A DNA stretch of 54,810 bases from Phascolarctobacterium sp. (GCF_030531065.1 NZ_JAUNOQ010000015.1:1-54810), one strand, 5' to 3'. Numbered from the stretch's first letter, positions 43,431 to 52,865 are shown. A program made the numbers and translations. Notes: a model not told the origin generated them from the letters alone.

Positions 43431-44555
43431 TCAGCTCTGCGCATCTGCTTTTTCTAACAGCACTACTGTCTCGACTTGTTCTTCATTGTCCAAACTGATA
43501 TTCATATATTCCTCGATGACAGGCAGCCTGAACTTGATAGATTTCAGCCACTGGCCGTTTGGCTGCCGTTCCTCATGAATCTGGATTTCGGAAATCAATA
43601 CCTCCATAATCTGCCGCTGTTCCTGCTCATTCATGGCATCATACAACTTATCAAAGTAAATCAACACTTTATAGATATTGTCTCCGGTCAGTTTCTCAGC
43701 TTCAACAGCCTGCTTTTTGGCTCTGGCCGCAATCAACAGAGATTCGGTATCTTCGATCTTATATACATCTTGTAAAGGCGGTCATCTAGGTCTGCCTTAC
43801 GCCGTACATAGTGCCAGTCATCCGGATCAAGAGAATCAATTTTCTCCGCCAGCTTTGCCTTGATAGAATAATGTTGGCGAAGCTGTTTCTCGTAATTTGC
43901 AATCTCCTGGTCAATGGCGGCAGTATCTACTTTCCTATTGATCTTTTCCTGCATCATGGCAGCAAACTTCGGATTGCTCACCAGCTTTACAATGACCTCC
44001 GCCACAGCATCGTCCAAAAGTTCTTCCCGAATCTGCTTTTTGTAATCGCACTTGTGCCCACGAATCATGGAGCGATGTTTGCATCCGTAATAATAAAAGT
44101 CTTTATACTTGGTGCCATCTTTCTTGTGCTTGATACTTTTGTTCCCATACATCCCTGAACCGCAGACAGGACAGAAATCATCAATTTGCCTGCGTCTTTG
44201 GAAGAATTAATGCCATCCTCCACGCACACCAGATTGACGCCAAAGTCCTGCATCACCTGAAGGGAAGAAAGCACATCCGCCGCATTTCTGCCGAAGCGGG
44301 ACAATTTGAACACCAGCACATAAGATACGCCGTCTTTACGGATTTGATGTCCTCCATCATCTGGCCAAACTGTGCCCGCCCCTCAATGGCTTTGCCGGAC
44401 TTGCCAGCGTCCTCATATTCGCCAGCAATCTCATAATCGTTGTAATCTGCGTAGGCTTTCATCTTGGCCTTTTGCGCATCCAGAGAATAGCCGTCCACCT
44501 GCATAGTAGTGGAAACTCTGGTATATGTGTAAACTTTTATCTTTTCTTTCTTCAT
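43431..44555 (-). pseudogene. large serine recombinase of an integrative element, broken
   Basis: Remnant of a large serine recombinase. The N-terminal catalytic part is KVYTYTRVSTTMQVDGYS to the expected SYVLVFKLSRFGRNAADVL. A base is missing near 44340, which shifts the frame inside MMEDIKS. At about 44166-44185 the catalytic domain is joined directly to the zinc-ribbon region (DFCPVCGSGMYGN), so most of the central recombinase domain is deleted. Another base is missing near 43762, after RLYKMY. The coiled-coil and C-terminus then continue to the stop at 43431. The end NEEQVETVVLLEKADAQS lacks the long tail I expect in this family and looks like the natural end of an RlmD protein. The gene cannot be functional. 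Confidence 0.85.
43462..43478. repeat. candidate attachment site at the recombinase end
   Basis: ACTACTGTCTCGACTTG (plus strand), inside the recombinase codons for QVETVV. It matches 14 of 17 positions of the site at 48290-48306 in the same orientation. Confidence 0.6.
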
Positions 44556-44593
44556 CTCATCATCCTCATATCATGCAGGTCAGACAACATCTA

Positions 44594-45664
44594 TCAATCC
44601 TGTTTCTGCGTTTCATGCAAATCAGAACCGTCAGCTTGTTTTTTTACCTCCATCTTTGCAGCTTCTCCCAACTGTCTAATTGTCTGTAGGTATTCTTCTT
44701 CGACAGGGGAAAGAGTTTGTGTCTGATAGCGTTTATATTCCGCCTTTGCTTTTTCCATCGCCTGTGCATGGCTGATTTTCCCTGCATGAGTCAGCACTTC
44801 TTCTCCGGTGACCCGCAGGATGTTGTCCAGCTGCTCCACATAATCGCTCATATACATGAGCCGATGGCGAATAGCCTGTACCTCAGCAAAGTCGAAGTAA
44901 CCGGATACCATCTGATTCAGTACTCGCAGCTCTTCCTCTGTCAGATAATTCTTGGCGATCCCTATATCTTTTGCTGTTGGAAAATCGCCGGAAAAGGTGG
45001 TAAGCCCCATAAACGGCTTATCAGCATCGGCCCGCTCATAGATGACCTCAGCAGCCGTATGTCCATGCGCTGCATAATGAAGCTTGTTCTGCACCATTTT
45101 GAAGAACGCTATGGATTCTGCACTTCTGGGGTTATAATCCACACTGGTTGCGTATAAATCCAATACCTGGCGATACATCACCTTTTCCGAGGAGCGAATA
45201 TCCCGAATCCGTTCCAGCAACTCATGCCAATAGCTGCCGCCGCCCAGATTTTTCAAGCGTTCATCATCCATCGTGAAGCCCTTGATCATATACTCTTTGA
45301 GTCGCTCGGTAGCCCATCTGCGGAACTGCGTAGCAATCAGAGATTTCACTCTGTAACCAAGGGAAATAATCATATCCAGATTATAAAAAGGAAGCTCCCT
45401 TGTTACCTGCCGATTGCCTTCCATACGAACCTGTCGGAATTTCCGACAGGTTGAAGACTCATCCAATTCGCCTTCTTCATAGATGTGTCCGATATGCTCT
45501 ACGATGTTGCTTCTGGATGTATGAAACAACTCTGCCATCTGCTGCTGTGTCAGCCAAACTGTCTCGTCTACAAACCGGCATTCTACTTTTGTGAGTCCAT
45601 CTTCAGCCTGGTAAATTACAATCTCGCCCTGGCTCTGATCCGCTCTATTCTTATCATCCGCCAT
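44594..45664 (-). CDS. rhuM: RhuM family protein
   Basis: 356 residues. RhuM proteins, first named from a Salmonella pathogenicity island, are widespread on mobile islands. Their biochemical role is unknown to me. The conserved N-terminal region reads FVDETVWLTQQQMAELFHTSRSNIVEHIGHIYEEGEL, a likely helix-turn-helix. It is followed by ELPFYNLDMIISLGYRVKSLIATQFRRWAT, like KilA-N/Bro-type regions. A helical second half contains a Fic-like-looking YERADADKPFMGL stretch, but no Fic motif is present. ATG at 45664 with GGAG upstream, own promoter at 45757-45785. It is the only complete gene left inside the decayed element. Confidence 0.85.
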   Translation of the reverse strand: MADDKNRADQSQGEIVIYQAEDGLTKVECRFVDETVWLTQQQMAELFHTSRSNIVEHIGHIYEEGELDESSTCRKFRQVRMEGNRQVTRELPFYNLDMIISLGYRVKSLIATQFRRWATERLKEYMIKGFTMDDERLKNLGGGSYWHELLERIRDIRSSEKVMYRQVLDLYATSVDYNPRSAESIAFFKMVQNKLHYAAHGHTAAEVIYERADADKPFMGLTTFSGDFPTAKDIGIAKNYLTEEELRVLNQMVSGYFDFAEVQAIRHRLMYMSDYVEQLDNILRVTGEEVLTHAGKISHAQAMEKAKAEYKRYQTQTLSPVEEEYLQTIRQLGEAAKMEVKKQADGSDLHETQKQD

Positions 45665-45756
45665 TTGTTCACTCTCCTTTCTGATTGCATTTTCTATGTT
45701 CAAGAGAATGGAGCAAACAGCTTCCATTCTCTTGTTTGGACACTTATATCATGTCT

Positions 45757-45785
45757 ATTATATCGTGCAGCAATTTTGTCTGCAA
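45757..45785 (-). promoter_or_regulatory. promoter of rhuM
   Basis: Minus strand TTGCAG, 17-nt spacer, TATAAT, about 95 nt before the rhuM start. Confidence 0.65.
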
Positions 45786-45846
45786 CTGCTTCCGGCCTGA
45801 AATCAGAATCTTTTTTATCTGCTGCCATGCTGTCCTGATCGCCAGG

Positions 45847-45954
45847 CTATACTATCGGTGCAGGCAGATTCTCAATATCCAATTCCGAAGCATACTTCTC
45901 AATCAGTGTGGCCAGCAGGTCTGCAAAACCGCTTCACTCATCTATCATAGGCAT
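45847..45954 (-). pseudogene. broken small gene in the element
   Basis: GGAGG and an ATG at 45954 begin MPMIDE, then an in-frame TGA. The frame continues with ADLLATLIEKYASELDIENL to a TAG. It reads like a small element gene with a nonsense or frameshift change. The family is not recognised. The rest of the gap 45665-46072 holds the rhuM promoter, an unplaced 42-codon frame and GC-rich debris ahead of the primase. Confidence 0.45.
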
Positions 45955-46072
45955 TTACCTCCATAAATTGATTATATGTTATGACTGAACTCTCAAAACC
46001 CCTGCTCCCCCTGCACCGTTCTGCGCACGATGAGCAGAGTGAGCGGGCTATTTTCACTTCAGCGCCAGCTTT

Positions 46073-47161
46073 TTAATCCCAGGGGAAGGGTGCATCTACC
46101 GGCACAAATGGATTCAAGTCCACGTTGTGAAAGCCTCGGTTTGTTCCGATACATTTATCATCATAGATGATTCCCAATGACTTCTGGTGATCCCTCAGAT
46201 GGTGGATAAACGTAGCCGCCGCAAACGGCTTTTCCAGATTATCCGGGCACCAGCGCATATAGACCTTATAGAAATCCATGGATTTGCATTTGGTTCCTGC
46301 TTTGATCTCAAAGTACCCCTCTGATTTCAAGAACGACAGGATATTATTTCTCTACTCCATAGCAGCTTCCAGATTATCCGCCGTCCTCTGGCTGATGGTA
46401 AACTGATAGTTGTTCTTTATCAGCCGGTGCAGCCCCTCCAAAGCCCACAGGAAAATGCCGTCACGCTCTGTCCTCAGTTTGTCGATCAGAAACGGATCGT
46501 CCTTTCTGTCTGCCGGTTGTTCTCTGGTGGTCAGAAGCAGCTGCCTGCGGTAAAAGCCGTTGGATTTATCATGAAGTGCGTGGAGACTGCCATTGACAAA
46601 GCAGGCAAACCGGGAATACAGTGTTCCCTGAACGCTCTGCACGCCTTTCCGCTCAATGTCGATCTTGTCCTCCAGCGTGACAATGGTCTTGATGTTGTTG
46701 GTCTGCGGCAGCGCCTCTACAAACAGCTGATGCCACTCCACATCCTCCGGTTTGGGGGCATCCCGCTCTTTCCAGTCCTCCAGCAGATGAAGATAACCGA
46801 CGTAGGCTCGGAAGCATCTTTGTTTCGCCTGCCGCTGCCGCAGCTCCTCTCTGATTTTTGGCTTGACCGGCTTTTTCATCGGCGGGTCATGCCCTCTGGC
46901 GTCATAGCTGACACCAAAATCCGCCGCCAGTTTCAAGGCCGCCTCCTTCACACTCAGCCCGAACAGTTTCGCCGTGAAATCGATCACATCGCCGTCCGCC
47001 TGACAGCCAAAACAATGGTACCGCCGATCCACATTCATGCTGGGATTTTTGTCGTTGTGGAACGGACAGAGGCACATGCCGCTGCGCCTGACCGGAATCC
47101 CATAGGCTTCTGCCGCCTGCCTTGTGGTCACGGCCTCCTTGACCGCTTCAAATACATTCAT
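46073..47161 (-). pseudogene. CHC2 primase fused to D5-type primase, interrupted by a stop
   Basis: The first part (MNVFEAVKEAVTTRQAAEAYG) is a CHC2 zinc-binding primase fragment with CLCPFHNDKNPSM and YHCFGCQADGD. Around 46703-46712 it passes directly into the C-terminal part of a D5/phage-type primase-helicase (IKTIVTLEDKIDIERKGVQ, SNGFYRRQLLLTTR). This implies a deletion between two formerly separate element genes. At 46352-46354 a TAG interrupts the same frame after LEAAME. The frame then goes on with NNILSFLKSEGYFEIKAG and ends at 46073 with APFPWD. No TOPRIM or Walker motif survives, so it is non-functional. Start ATG at 47161 with GGGAG 8 nt upstream. Confidence 0.75.
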
Positions 47162-47222
47162 ACAATCACTCCCTTCCAAAGAAAAAGGCACCGCCATTCC
47201 AAAACGGAGATGGTGATGCCGC

Positions 47223-47564
47223 TCATAATTCCTGTTCGTGTTTTTTCATTGGACGCTGTTTCCTCTCTGCATCCCGCCGGGCAACGTCCTCCCGGCCTTG
47301 TTTCAGTTTCGCTATAATGGACGTTCTGGCCCGCTCTTTGATCTGCTCCGTGACCGGCTGCTTGACCTCCGGCTGCAACAGCTTCTTTTTGAGCTTATCC
47401 AGCGTAGTCTGCATGGCGTTTTTGATTTTCCCGATTACCCCGTCCAGCCTCGCCAGCGCATAATCCCGTTCCTTTTGGGACGCTTTCCGCTCCGGGGAAC
47501 GCAGCCAGCTTTTTGTTCCCTCAACCAGTTTGATGTTCTCCTGATGAGTCTGTGTATCCGCTGA
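47223..47564 (-). pseudogene. 5'-truncated charged coiled-coil protein of the element
   Basis: An open frame without a start runs from about 47564 (SADTQTHQENIKLVEGTKSW) to a stop at 47223. It is lysine- and glutamate-rich (DKLKKKLLQPEVKQPVTEQ, DAERKQRPMKKHEQEL). The 5' end is cut off where the opposite-strand zinc-ribbon fragment begins. It may be the C-terminus of a relaxase-like or other element protein; I cannot tell. A 63-codon remainder starting at the ATG at 47414 could still be translated. Confidence 0.5.
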
Positions 47565-47980
47565 TTACCTATTACCTAAATCGGCTGAACGATTGGGGAC
47601 TCTATTTCCTGAAATGTAAAATCTGTGGGAAAGTGTTCCTTGCCAAAAGCCAGCGGTATGAGCTTTGCAGCGATAAATGCCGCAAAAAACAGTCCCTTCA
47701 GAACAAGCGTGAATTTGATGAACGAGCCAGGAAAAACAATTATGACCTGTGTTATAAGAATGAATGTCAGAACTGGCGAAATAAAATCAATAAGGCAAAG
47801 AAAACACCCGGATTTCCTGCTGATAAACCGGAAGAAATGCTGGCTGCTTTTGAAACTTTCAAAAAAGAAGCCTTGCAGCGGAAACAGGCTGTGAAAAAGA
47901 AAGAAGCCAGCCCGAATGAGTTTTCGGACTGGCTACTCCAGCAGAGTAATATTATTGTAAATTTATCTGAGTTTGTTTAA
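47552..47980 (+). pseudogene. 5'-truncated zinc-ribbon protein (DUF6076-like)
   Basis: 142 codons on the strand opposite to its neighbours. The N-terminal part has LKCKICGKVFLAKSQRYELCSDKCRKKQ, a four-cysteine zinc ribbon. It is followed by a basic helical stretch with CYKNECQNWRNKINKAKK and EFSDWLLQQSNIIVNL. Such C-terminal parts belong, as I recall, to DUF6076-type proteins of gut-Firmicute elements, which are longer. The first codons (MYPLI) come from the junction with the truncated gene on the other strand, so the original start is lost. The function of the family is unknown. Confidence 0.55.
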
Positions 47981-47994
47981 AGTCAAATAGCTCA

Positions 47995-49641
47995 TTAAAT
48001 CATCTGAAAATACTTTAATGCATCTATAATCGCTTTTTCCTTTTCCAACGGACACTGGGGCTGCCTGGAATTCTCAGCCTTCGCCTTATTATAATTTTCC
48101 CTCTCAATGATACCGCACTTCTGCTTCACCTGTGCGATATACAGGCTGCTGACTTTCAAGCCGCTATGCTCCAGCACATACGCCTTAATCTCGTCATGGG
48201 TAGCCTTGCTCTCCGCCGCTGTCAAATCCAGCTCGTCCAGATTCAACTCCACCTCGATATGCTGCTTGGCATTAAGTTTGGACAAAAGTACTACCGTCTC
48301 CACATGATTCGTCATCGGGAACATATCCACCGGCTGCGCCACCAGCGCCTTATAACCGTGCTGCTCTAAAAAAGCTAAATCGCGAGCTAACGACGCCGGA
48401 TTGCAGGACACATAGACAATGCGCTGCGGCTCTACGCCCGCCATAGCGGCCAGCACCTTTTCCTCGCAGCCCGCGCGGGGCGGGTCAACCACAATCACGT
48501 CCGGGCTCACGCCGCCTGCCAGCAACGTCGGCAGCTCCGCCGCCGCGTCGCCCAAAATAAATTCCGCGTTGCCGCACTTATTCTCCAAAGCGTTTTTCTT
48601 AGCGTCCTCGATGGCCGGAGCCACAATCTCAATACCGTATACCTTTTTGGCGTGCTTGGCCAGATACAGCGAAATCGTACCCGTACCGCAGTACACGTCC
48701 ACCACTGTTTCGCCGCCGCTCAAAGCGGCAAATTCCAACGCCTTATTGTACAGCTTTTCCGCCTGCTCACTGTTCACCTGAAAAAAAGATTGAGGCGAAA
48801 TATTAAAGCTTATCGCACCCAAGCTGTCCTTAATATTTCCGTCGCCGTATAAAACCCGCGTTTTGCTACCCATAACCACATTTGTCGGCTTCTTATTGAT
48901 ATTCTGCACCACGCTCACTAAGCCTGGCACATACTTCGTCAGCCATTGGATAAGCTCCTTGCGATGAGGTATATCGTAAGCGGAAGTCACCAGCACTGCC
49001 ATCACCTGCCCGCTGTGTACGCCTACGCGCCCCATCACATGGCGCACCAGCCCCTTGCCCGTTTTTTCGTCGTAAGCGCTGACGCCAAAGCGACGCATCC
49101 ATTTGCGCACCGTCAGCAGCACCTGATTATTGGCCTCCTGCTGAATCATACAACCGTCCGTATCGACCACGCTGTGAGTTGCCGCAGCATAGCAGCCGAT
49201 GCTCAGCGTGCCTTCGGCGTTGACGGCCGCAGGAAACTGCATTTTATTGCGGTAATTCCAGGGATTGGCCGCGCCTAAAACCGGCAGCACCTCCGCGTCC
49301 ACATGACCAATGCGGCTTAAAGCGTCCTGCACCTGTTGGCGTTTACATTTCAGCTGGCCTTTATAGCTTAAATGCTGCAGCTGGCAGCCGCCGCATTCTT
49401 GATATACGGGGCAAACAGGCTCCACCCGCTCCGGCGCCTCCTCCAGCACGGCGTCCAAGCGGCCTACGGCATAGCTTTTTTTGACCAGCGTAATTGTAGC
49501 CTGCACCGTTTCCTGAGGCAGCGCGCCTTTTACAAAAACGGTAAAGCCTTCGTATTTGCCCACGCCCTCGCCGTTGCTTCCCAAGCCGGTAATCTGCACG
49601 GCGATACTGTCGCCCTGTTTTACGGGTATCTGCATTTTCAT
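47995..49641 (-). CDS. rlmD: 23S rRNA (uracil-5-)-methyltransferase, with element-derived C-terminal tail
   Basis: SAM-dependent RNA m5U methyltransferase of the RumA/RlmCD type, 548 residues. Residues 1-60 form a TRAM domain. The four-cysteine iron-sulfur motif begins CPVYQECGGCQLQ. The methyltransferase core has VDVYCGTGTISLYLA and VDPPRAGCEEKVL, with catalytic Cys in YVSCNPASLARDL. The usual family end is reached at NHVETVVLL (about residue 445-453). About 95 more residues follow (from SKLNAKQHIEVELNL to DALKYFQMI). These are not part of the family and resemble the C-terminus of large serine recombinases. The core is intact, so activity is expected. The tail marks the left end of the decayed element. 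Confidence 0.92.
   Translation of the reverse strand: MKMQIPVKQGDSIAVQITGLGSNGEGVGKYEGFTVFVKGALPQETVQATITLVKKSYAVGRLDAVLEEAPERVEPVCPVYQECGGCQLQHLSYKGQLKCKRQQVQDALSRIGHVDAEVLPVLGAANPWNYRNKMQFPAAVNAEGTLSIGCYAAATHSVVDTDGCMIQQEANNQVLLTVRKWMRRFGVSAYDEKTGKGLVRHVMGRVGVHSGQVMAVLVTSAYDIPHRKELIQWLTKYVPGLVSVVQNINKKPTNVVMGSKTRVLYGDGNIKDSLGAISFNISPQSFFQVNSEQAEKLYNKALEFAALSGGETVVDVYCGTGTISLYLAKHAKKVYGIEIVAPAIEDAKKNALENKCGNAEFILGDAAAELPTLLAGGVSPDVIVVDPPRAGCEEKVLAAMAGVEPQRIVYVSCNPASLARDLAFLEQHGYKALVAQPVDMFPMTNHVETVVLLSKLNAKQHIEVELNLDELDLTAAESKATHDEIKAYVLEHSGLKVSSLYIAQVKQKCGIIERENYNKAKAENSRQPQCPLEKEKAIIDALKYFQMI
48290..48306. repeat. candidate attachment site inside rlmD
   Basis: ACTACCGTCTCCACATG (plus strand), the codons for HVETVV of RlmD. 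Direct repeat of 43462-43478 with three mismatches. All coding sequence beyond it (47995-48289) appears element-derived. Confidence 0.6.
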
Positions 49642-49701
49642 CTATAGCCACGCTCCTAATAAATCATAATTTTTCTTCTAAAATTATAACACGGCGGCAC
49701 A

Positions 49702-49738
49702 TAAAAAGAAACGGCACAGCCGCAAAGCCGTACCGTTT
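49702..49738 (-). terminator. terminator of glyQS
   Basis: Minus strand AAACGGTACGGCT, short loop, GGCTGTGCCGTTT, then CTTTTT, about 65 nt after glyS. Confidence 0.85.
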
Positions 49739-49803
49739 TTATGAAGTTCCTTTTATTGATCGTTTACAAGCTGTGACGAAGTATAATGGTGCTTATAACG
49801 CTT

Positions 49804-51975
49804 TTACTGCACGATAGCGTTAAGATCGCCCACCGCATGCGTCACATCCTTCACTGCGGACAGCAGCGCCAAGCGGTTATTCTTCACCTTTTCGTCCTCG
49901 GCCATAACCATAACGTCGTCAAAGAATTTATTGATGGGCGCAACCAGCTTCACAGCTTCCGCCAGCACGCTCGCGTAATCGTATTTCACGGACGCGGCCA
50001 AGACCTCCTTGCTGGCGCTCTGAACTGCATTATGCAGCGCAGTTTCCGCTTCGGCTTCAAAAAGCTGCGGATTGATGGCGGTTTCCGTTTCTATTTTTTT
50101 GCACAGATTTGCTACGCGGGTAGCGGCTTGAATTACAGCGGGCGCTTCTTCGCTGGCCACAAATTTATTGAGCGCGACGGCGCGGGCGTACAGGTCGGCA
50201 AAATCATCGTTGCGTTCTTCCGCCAGCACAGCGTCCACCACGTCGTAGCGGATGCCCTGGTCGATGAGCATATTGCGCAGGCGCTGCTTCATAAATTCGC
50301 CGATCTGCGGCACCAGCTTGCCGGTCTGCTCCGGCGCAATGTTAAGCAGGTACAGCGCCCCGGCGATAACCTTGTAAAGAGAAACATGGTAATCAGCGTC
50401 CAGCAGAATATTTATAATGCCCAAAGCCTGACGGCGCAGCGCATACGGATCCTGCGAGCCGGTCGGCGCTAAGCCGCGGCTAAAGGTTGCGCAGATATTG
50501 TCCAGCTTATCGGCAATGCCTACGATGCGGCCGATGTCCGTCCCGGGCAGCTCGTCGCCGGCAAAGCGCGGCAGGTAATGCTCGTAAATGCCCGTCGCCA
50601 CAGCCTCCAGCTCGCCGTCCAGCTTAGCGTATTCGCGGCCCATAACGCCCTGCAGCTCGGTAAATTCTACAACCATACCGGTTACTAAATCGCATTTGCA
50701 CAGCAGCGCGGCGCGATCCAATTCTTCTTTATTCACTTTAGCGTTCAACGCCATCATCAACATGGTGGAAGCCTGCACCAGACGCCTGCTCTTATCGTTC
50801 ATATTGCCTAAGCCTTCCTGGAAGGAAACGGTCTTGAGTTTTTCCAAACGGTCGGCCAGCGTTTGCTTGCGATCCTCGTTGAAGAAGAATTCGGCGTCGC
50901 TCAAGCGGGCGCGCAGCACGCGCTCATTGCCGTGAGCTACAATGCCAAGGTATTCCTTGCCGCCGTTGCGCACGGTGATAAATTTATTCATCAAGCTGCC
51001 GTCGTCCGCCAAAACAGGGAAGTAACGCTGATGCTCGCGCATCGGGGTAATGATGCACTCCTTAGGCAAAGCCAGGAATTTCTCTTCAAAATCGCCGCAC
51101 AAAGCAGTGGGCCATTCTACCAGATAATTTACTTCCTCCAGCAAATCTTCGTCGATTTCCGCATTACCGTTTTGCTCGTTCGCCAAATCGATAACCTGCT
51201 GGCGAATCACCTCGCGGCGTGCGTCCTGGTCGACCATGACGAAATTATCGTACAGAACTTTTTCGTAAGCGTCGGCATTAGGAATTTCTACCGCGCCGTA
51301 AGTGCCGATAACTGCGGAAGCCACAGAATTTTTAACTTTGCTGGCCGCTTTATCGAAAACAGCTTTAGCGGCGTCCAGCACCGACTCGTGTTCCTTAGCG
51401 GCGTCAATTGCAGAAGGACGCAGGAAACGATGGCCGCGGCTGAATTTGCCGGACTTAACGCCGGTAATTTCCACAGGTATAACTTCGTCGCCAAACAAAG
51501 CTACCAGCCAGCGGATAGGACGCACAAATTTAAATTCGTGATCTGCCCAACGCATATTCTTGGGGAAAGTCAGGCTGGTAAGAATATCCAGCAGCAAATC
51601 CGGCAGCAAATCCTTAACCGGAGCGCCGGCCAAATGCTTAACGGCGTAAACATAATTATCGCGGACAACCAAATCCTTAACGTCCACACCCTGACCGCGG
51701 GCAAAGCCCAAAGCGGCCTTAGAAGGAGCGCCGTTGACAAAAGCGATTTTTGCGGAAGGGCCTTTAGCTTCTACCGTGCTGTCAGCCTGCGTTTCGGCAA
51801 CGCCGCTGGCGATGAAAGTCATGCGGCGCGGAGTGCCGTACACCTTTACTTCTTCAAAGGGAATGCGCAGCTCGCCCATCTTTTTAGCGGCCATCTCCTG
51901 CAGCTGCGCCAAAATACCGGGCATAAACTTTGCGGGAATTTCTTCGGTGCCAATTTCAAAAAGTAATTTTTCCAT
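49804..51975 (-). CDS. glyS: glycyl-tRNA synthetase beta subunit
   Basis: 723 residues, slightly longer than the usual 680-700. The N-terminus KLLFEIGTEEIPAKFMPGIL is the family hallmark. The core carries FPKNMRWADHEFKFVRPIRWLVALFGDEVIP and ECIITPMREHQRYFPV. The HD-like region is EYAKLDGELEAVATGIYEHYLPR, and the anticodon-binding C-terminus ends with FFDDVMVMAEDEKVKNNRLALL. It binds tRNA-Gly together with the alpha subunit. Its ATG overlaps the glyQ stop (TAATG), giving equal synthesis. The operon is controlled by the T-box leader upstream of glyQ. Confidence 0.97.
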   Translation of the reverse strand: MEKLLFEIGTEEIPAKFMPGILAQLQEMAAKKMGELRIPFEEVKVYGTPRRMTFIASGVAETQADSTVEAKGPSAKIAFVNGAPSKAALGFARGQGVDVKDLVVRDNYVYAVKHLAGAPVKDLLPDLLLDILTSLTFPKNMRWADHEFKFVRPIRWLVALFGDEVIPVEITGVKSGKFSRGHRFLRPSAIDAAKEHESVLDAAKAVFDKAASKVKNSVASAVIGTYGAVEIPNADAYEKVLYDNFVMVDQDARREVIRQQVIDLANEQNGNAEIDEDLLEEVNYLVEWPTALCGDFEEKFLALPKECIITPMREHQRYFPVLADDGSLMNKFITVRNGGKEYLGIVAHGNERVLRARLSDAEFFFNEDRKQTLADRLEKLKTVSFQEGLGNMNDKSRRLVQASTMLMMALNAKVNKEELDRAALLCKCDLVTGMVVEFTELQGVMGREYAKLDGELEAVATGIYEHYLPRFAGDELPGTDIGRIVGIADKLDNICATFSRGLAPTGSQDPYALRRQALGIINILLDADYHVSLYKVIAGALYLLNIAPEQTGKLVPQIGEFMKQRLRNMLIDQGIRYDVVDAVLAEERNDDFADLYARAVALNKFVASEEAPAVIQAATRVANLCKKIETETAINPQLFEAEAETALHNAVQSASKEVLAASVKYDYASVLAEAVKLVAPINKFFDDVMVMAEDEKVKNNRLALLSAVKDVTHAVGDLNAIVQ

Positions 51976-52856
51976 TATTTTTCCTCCCCTTTCTTCAGCA
52001 GCGGGAAGCCCATTTTTTCACGTTGCTCCACATAAGCGGCGGCGCACAGGCGGGCCATAGCGCGCACGCGGCCGATATAAGCGGTACGCTCGCTGACGCT
52101 GATAGCGCCGCGGGAATCCAGCAGGTTAAAGGTATGCGAACATTTCAGCACATAATCGTAAGCTGGACGGATATATCCCAGCTCGATAACGCGTTTGGCC
52201 TCTGCTTCATACTTATCAAACAAATCGAAGAGCAGCGCCGTATCGGCTACCTGGAAATTATAATAGGACTGTTCTACCTCGTTGGTATGGAACACGTCGC
52301 CGTAAGTAATGTCGTCCACCCATTTAATATCGAAAACATTTTCCACGCCCTGGATATACATTGCCAGTCGCTCCAGGCCATAGGTAATTTCTACGGTTAC
52401 TGGCTTTACGTCGATGCTGCCCACCTGTTGGAAATAAGTGAACTGGGTGATTTCCATGCCGTCCAGCCAAACCTCCCAGCCTAAGCCCCAGGCGCCCAAG
52501 GTCGGAGATTCCCAGTTGTCCTCTACAAAACGGATATCGTGCTCTTCCTGATGAATGCCCAGCTCGGCCAAACTTCTCAGGTACAGCTCCTGAATATTTT
52601 CAGGAGAAGGCTTCACGATAACCTGAAATTGATGATGCTGGAACAAACGGTTGGGGTTGTCGCCGTAGCGGCCATCCGCCGGACGGCGGGACGGCTCTAC
52701 ATAAGCCACGCGCCAAGGCTCGGGGCCCAGTACGCGCAAAAAGGTGGAAGGGTTCATCGTGCCCGCGCCCTTTTCCACATCGTAGGGCTGCGCCATGATG
52801 CACTTCTGCTCAGCCCAGAATTTTTGCAGCTTCAAAATAATTGTTTGAAAATCCAT
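51975..52856 (-). CDS. glyQ: glycyl-tRNA synthetase alpha subunit
   Basis: 293 residues, the catalytic subunit of the alpha2beta2 enzyme. Conserved segments: [29 protein letters not shown], the class II motif region [25 protein letters not shown], and [19 protein letters not shown] chose the ATG at 52856, with GTAGGAGG 6-7 nt upstream; the earlier in-frame start lies in the T-box antiterminator region. The heterotetrameric form fits Firmicutes and most Gram-negatives. First gene of glyQS. Confidence 0.97.
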   Translation of the reverse strand: MDFQTIILKLQKFWAEQKCIMAQPYDVEKGAGTMNPSTFLRVLGPEPWRVAYVEPSRRPADGRYGDNPNRLFQHHQFQVIVKPSPENIQELYLRSLAELGIHQEEHDIRFVEDNWESPTLGAWGLGWEVWLDGMEITQFTYFQQVGSIDVKPVTVEITYGLERLAMYIQGVENVFDIKWVDDITYGDVFHTNEVEQSYYNFQVADTALLFDLFDKYEAEAKRVIELGYIRPAYDYVLKCSHTFNLLDSRGAISVSERTAYIGRVRAMARLCAAAYVEQREKMGFPLLKKGEEK

Positions 52857-52865
52857 GTTCTGCCT

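Larger units (their letters stand above)
43462..48306. mobile_element. decayed integrative (conjugative) element inserted in rlmD
   Basis: About 4.8 kb between two related 17-bp direct repeats. Contents on the minus strand: broken serine recombinase, rhuM, a broken small gene, a primase pseudogene and a truncated coiled-coil gene. On the plus strand there is a truncated zinc-ribbon protein. The 3' tail of rlmD also belongs to it. No conjugation (T4SS), relaxase or resistance gene remains intact. The gene set resembles the CHC2-primase/serine-recombinase elements of gut Firmicutes. Boundaries are inferred from the repeats and from the swapped C-termini of RlmD and recombinase. Confidence 0.75.

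Noticed and set aside
46352-46354. In-frame TAG in the element primase considered as a recoded sense codon
   Set aside because: The gene also carries a large deletion and the rest of the element is broken, so ordinary decay explains it.
50863-51966. 367-codon plus-strand open frame opposite glyS
   Set aside because: It mirrors the GC-rich codon pattern of glyS, has no ribosome-binding site and no recognisable protein features.
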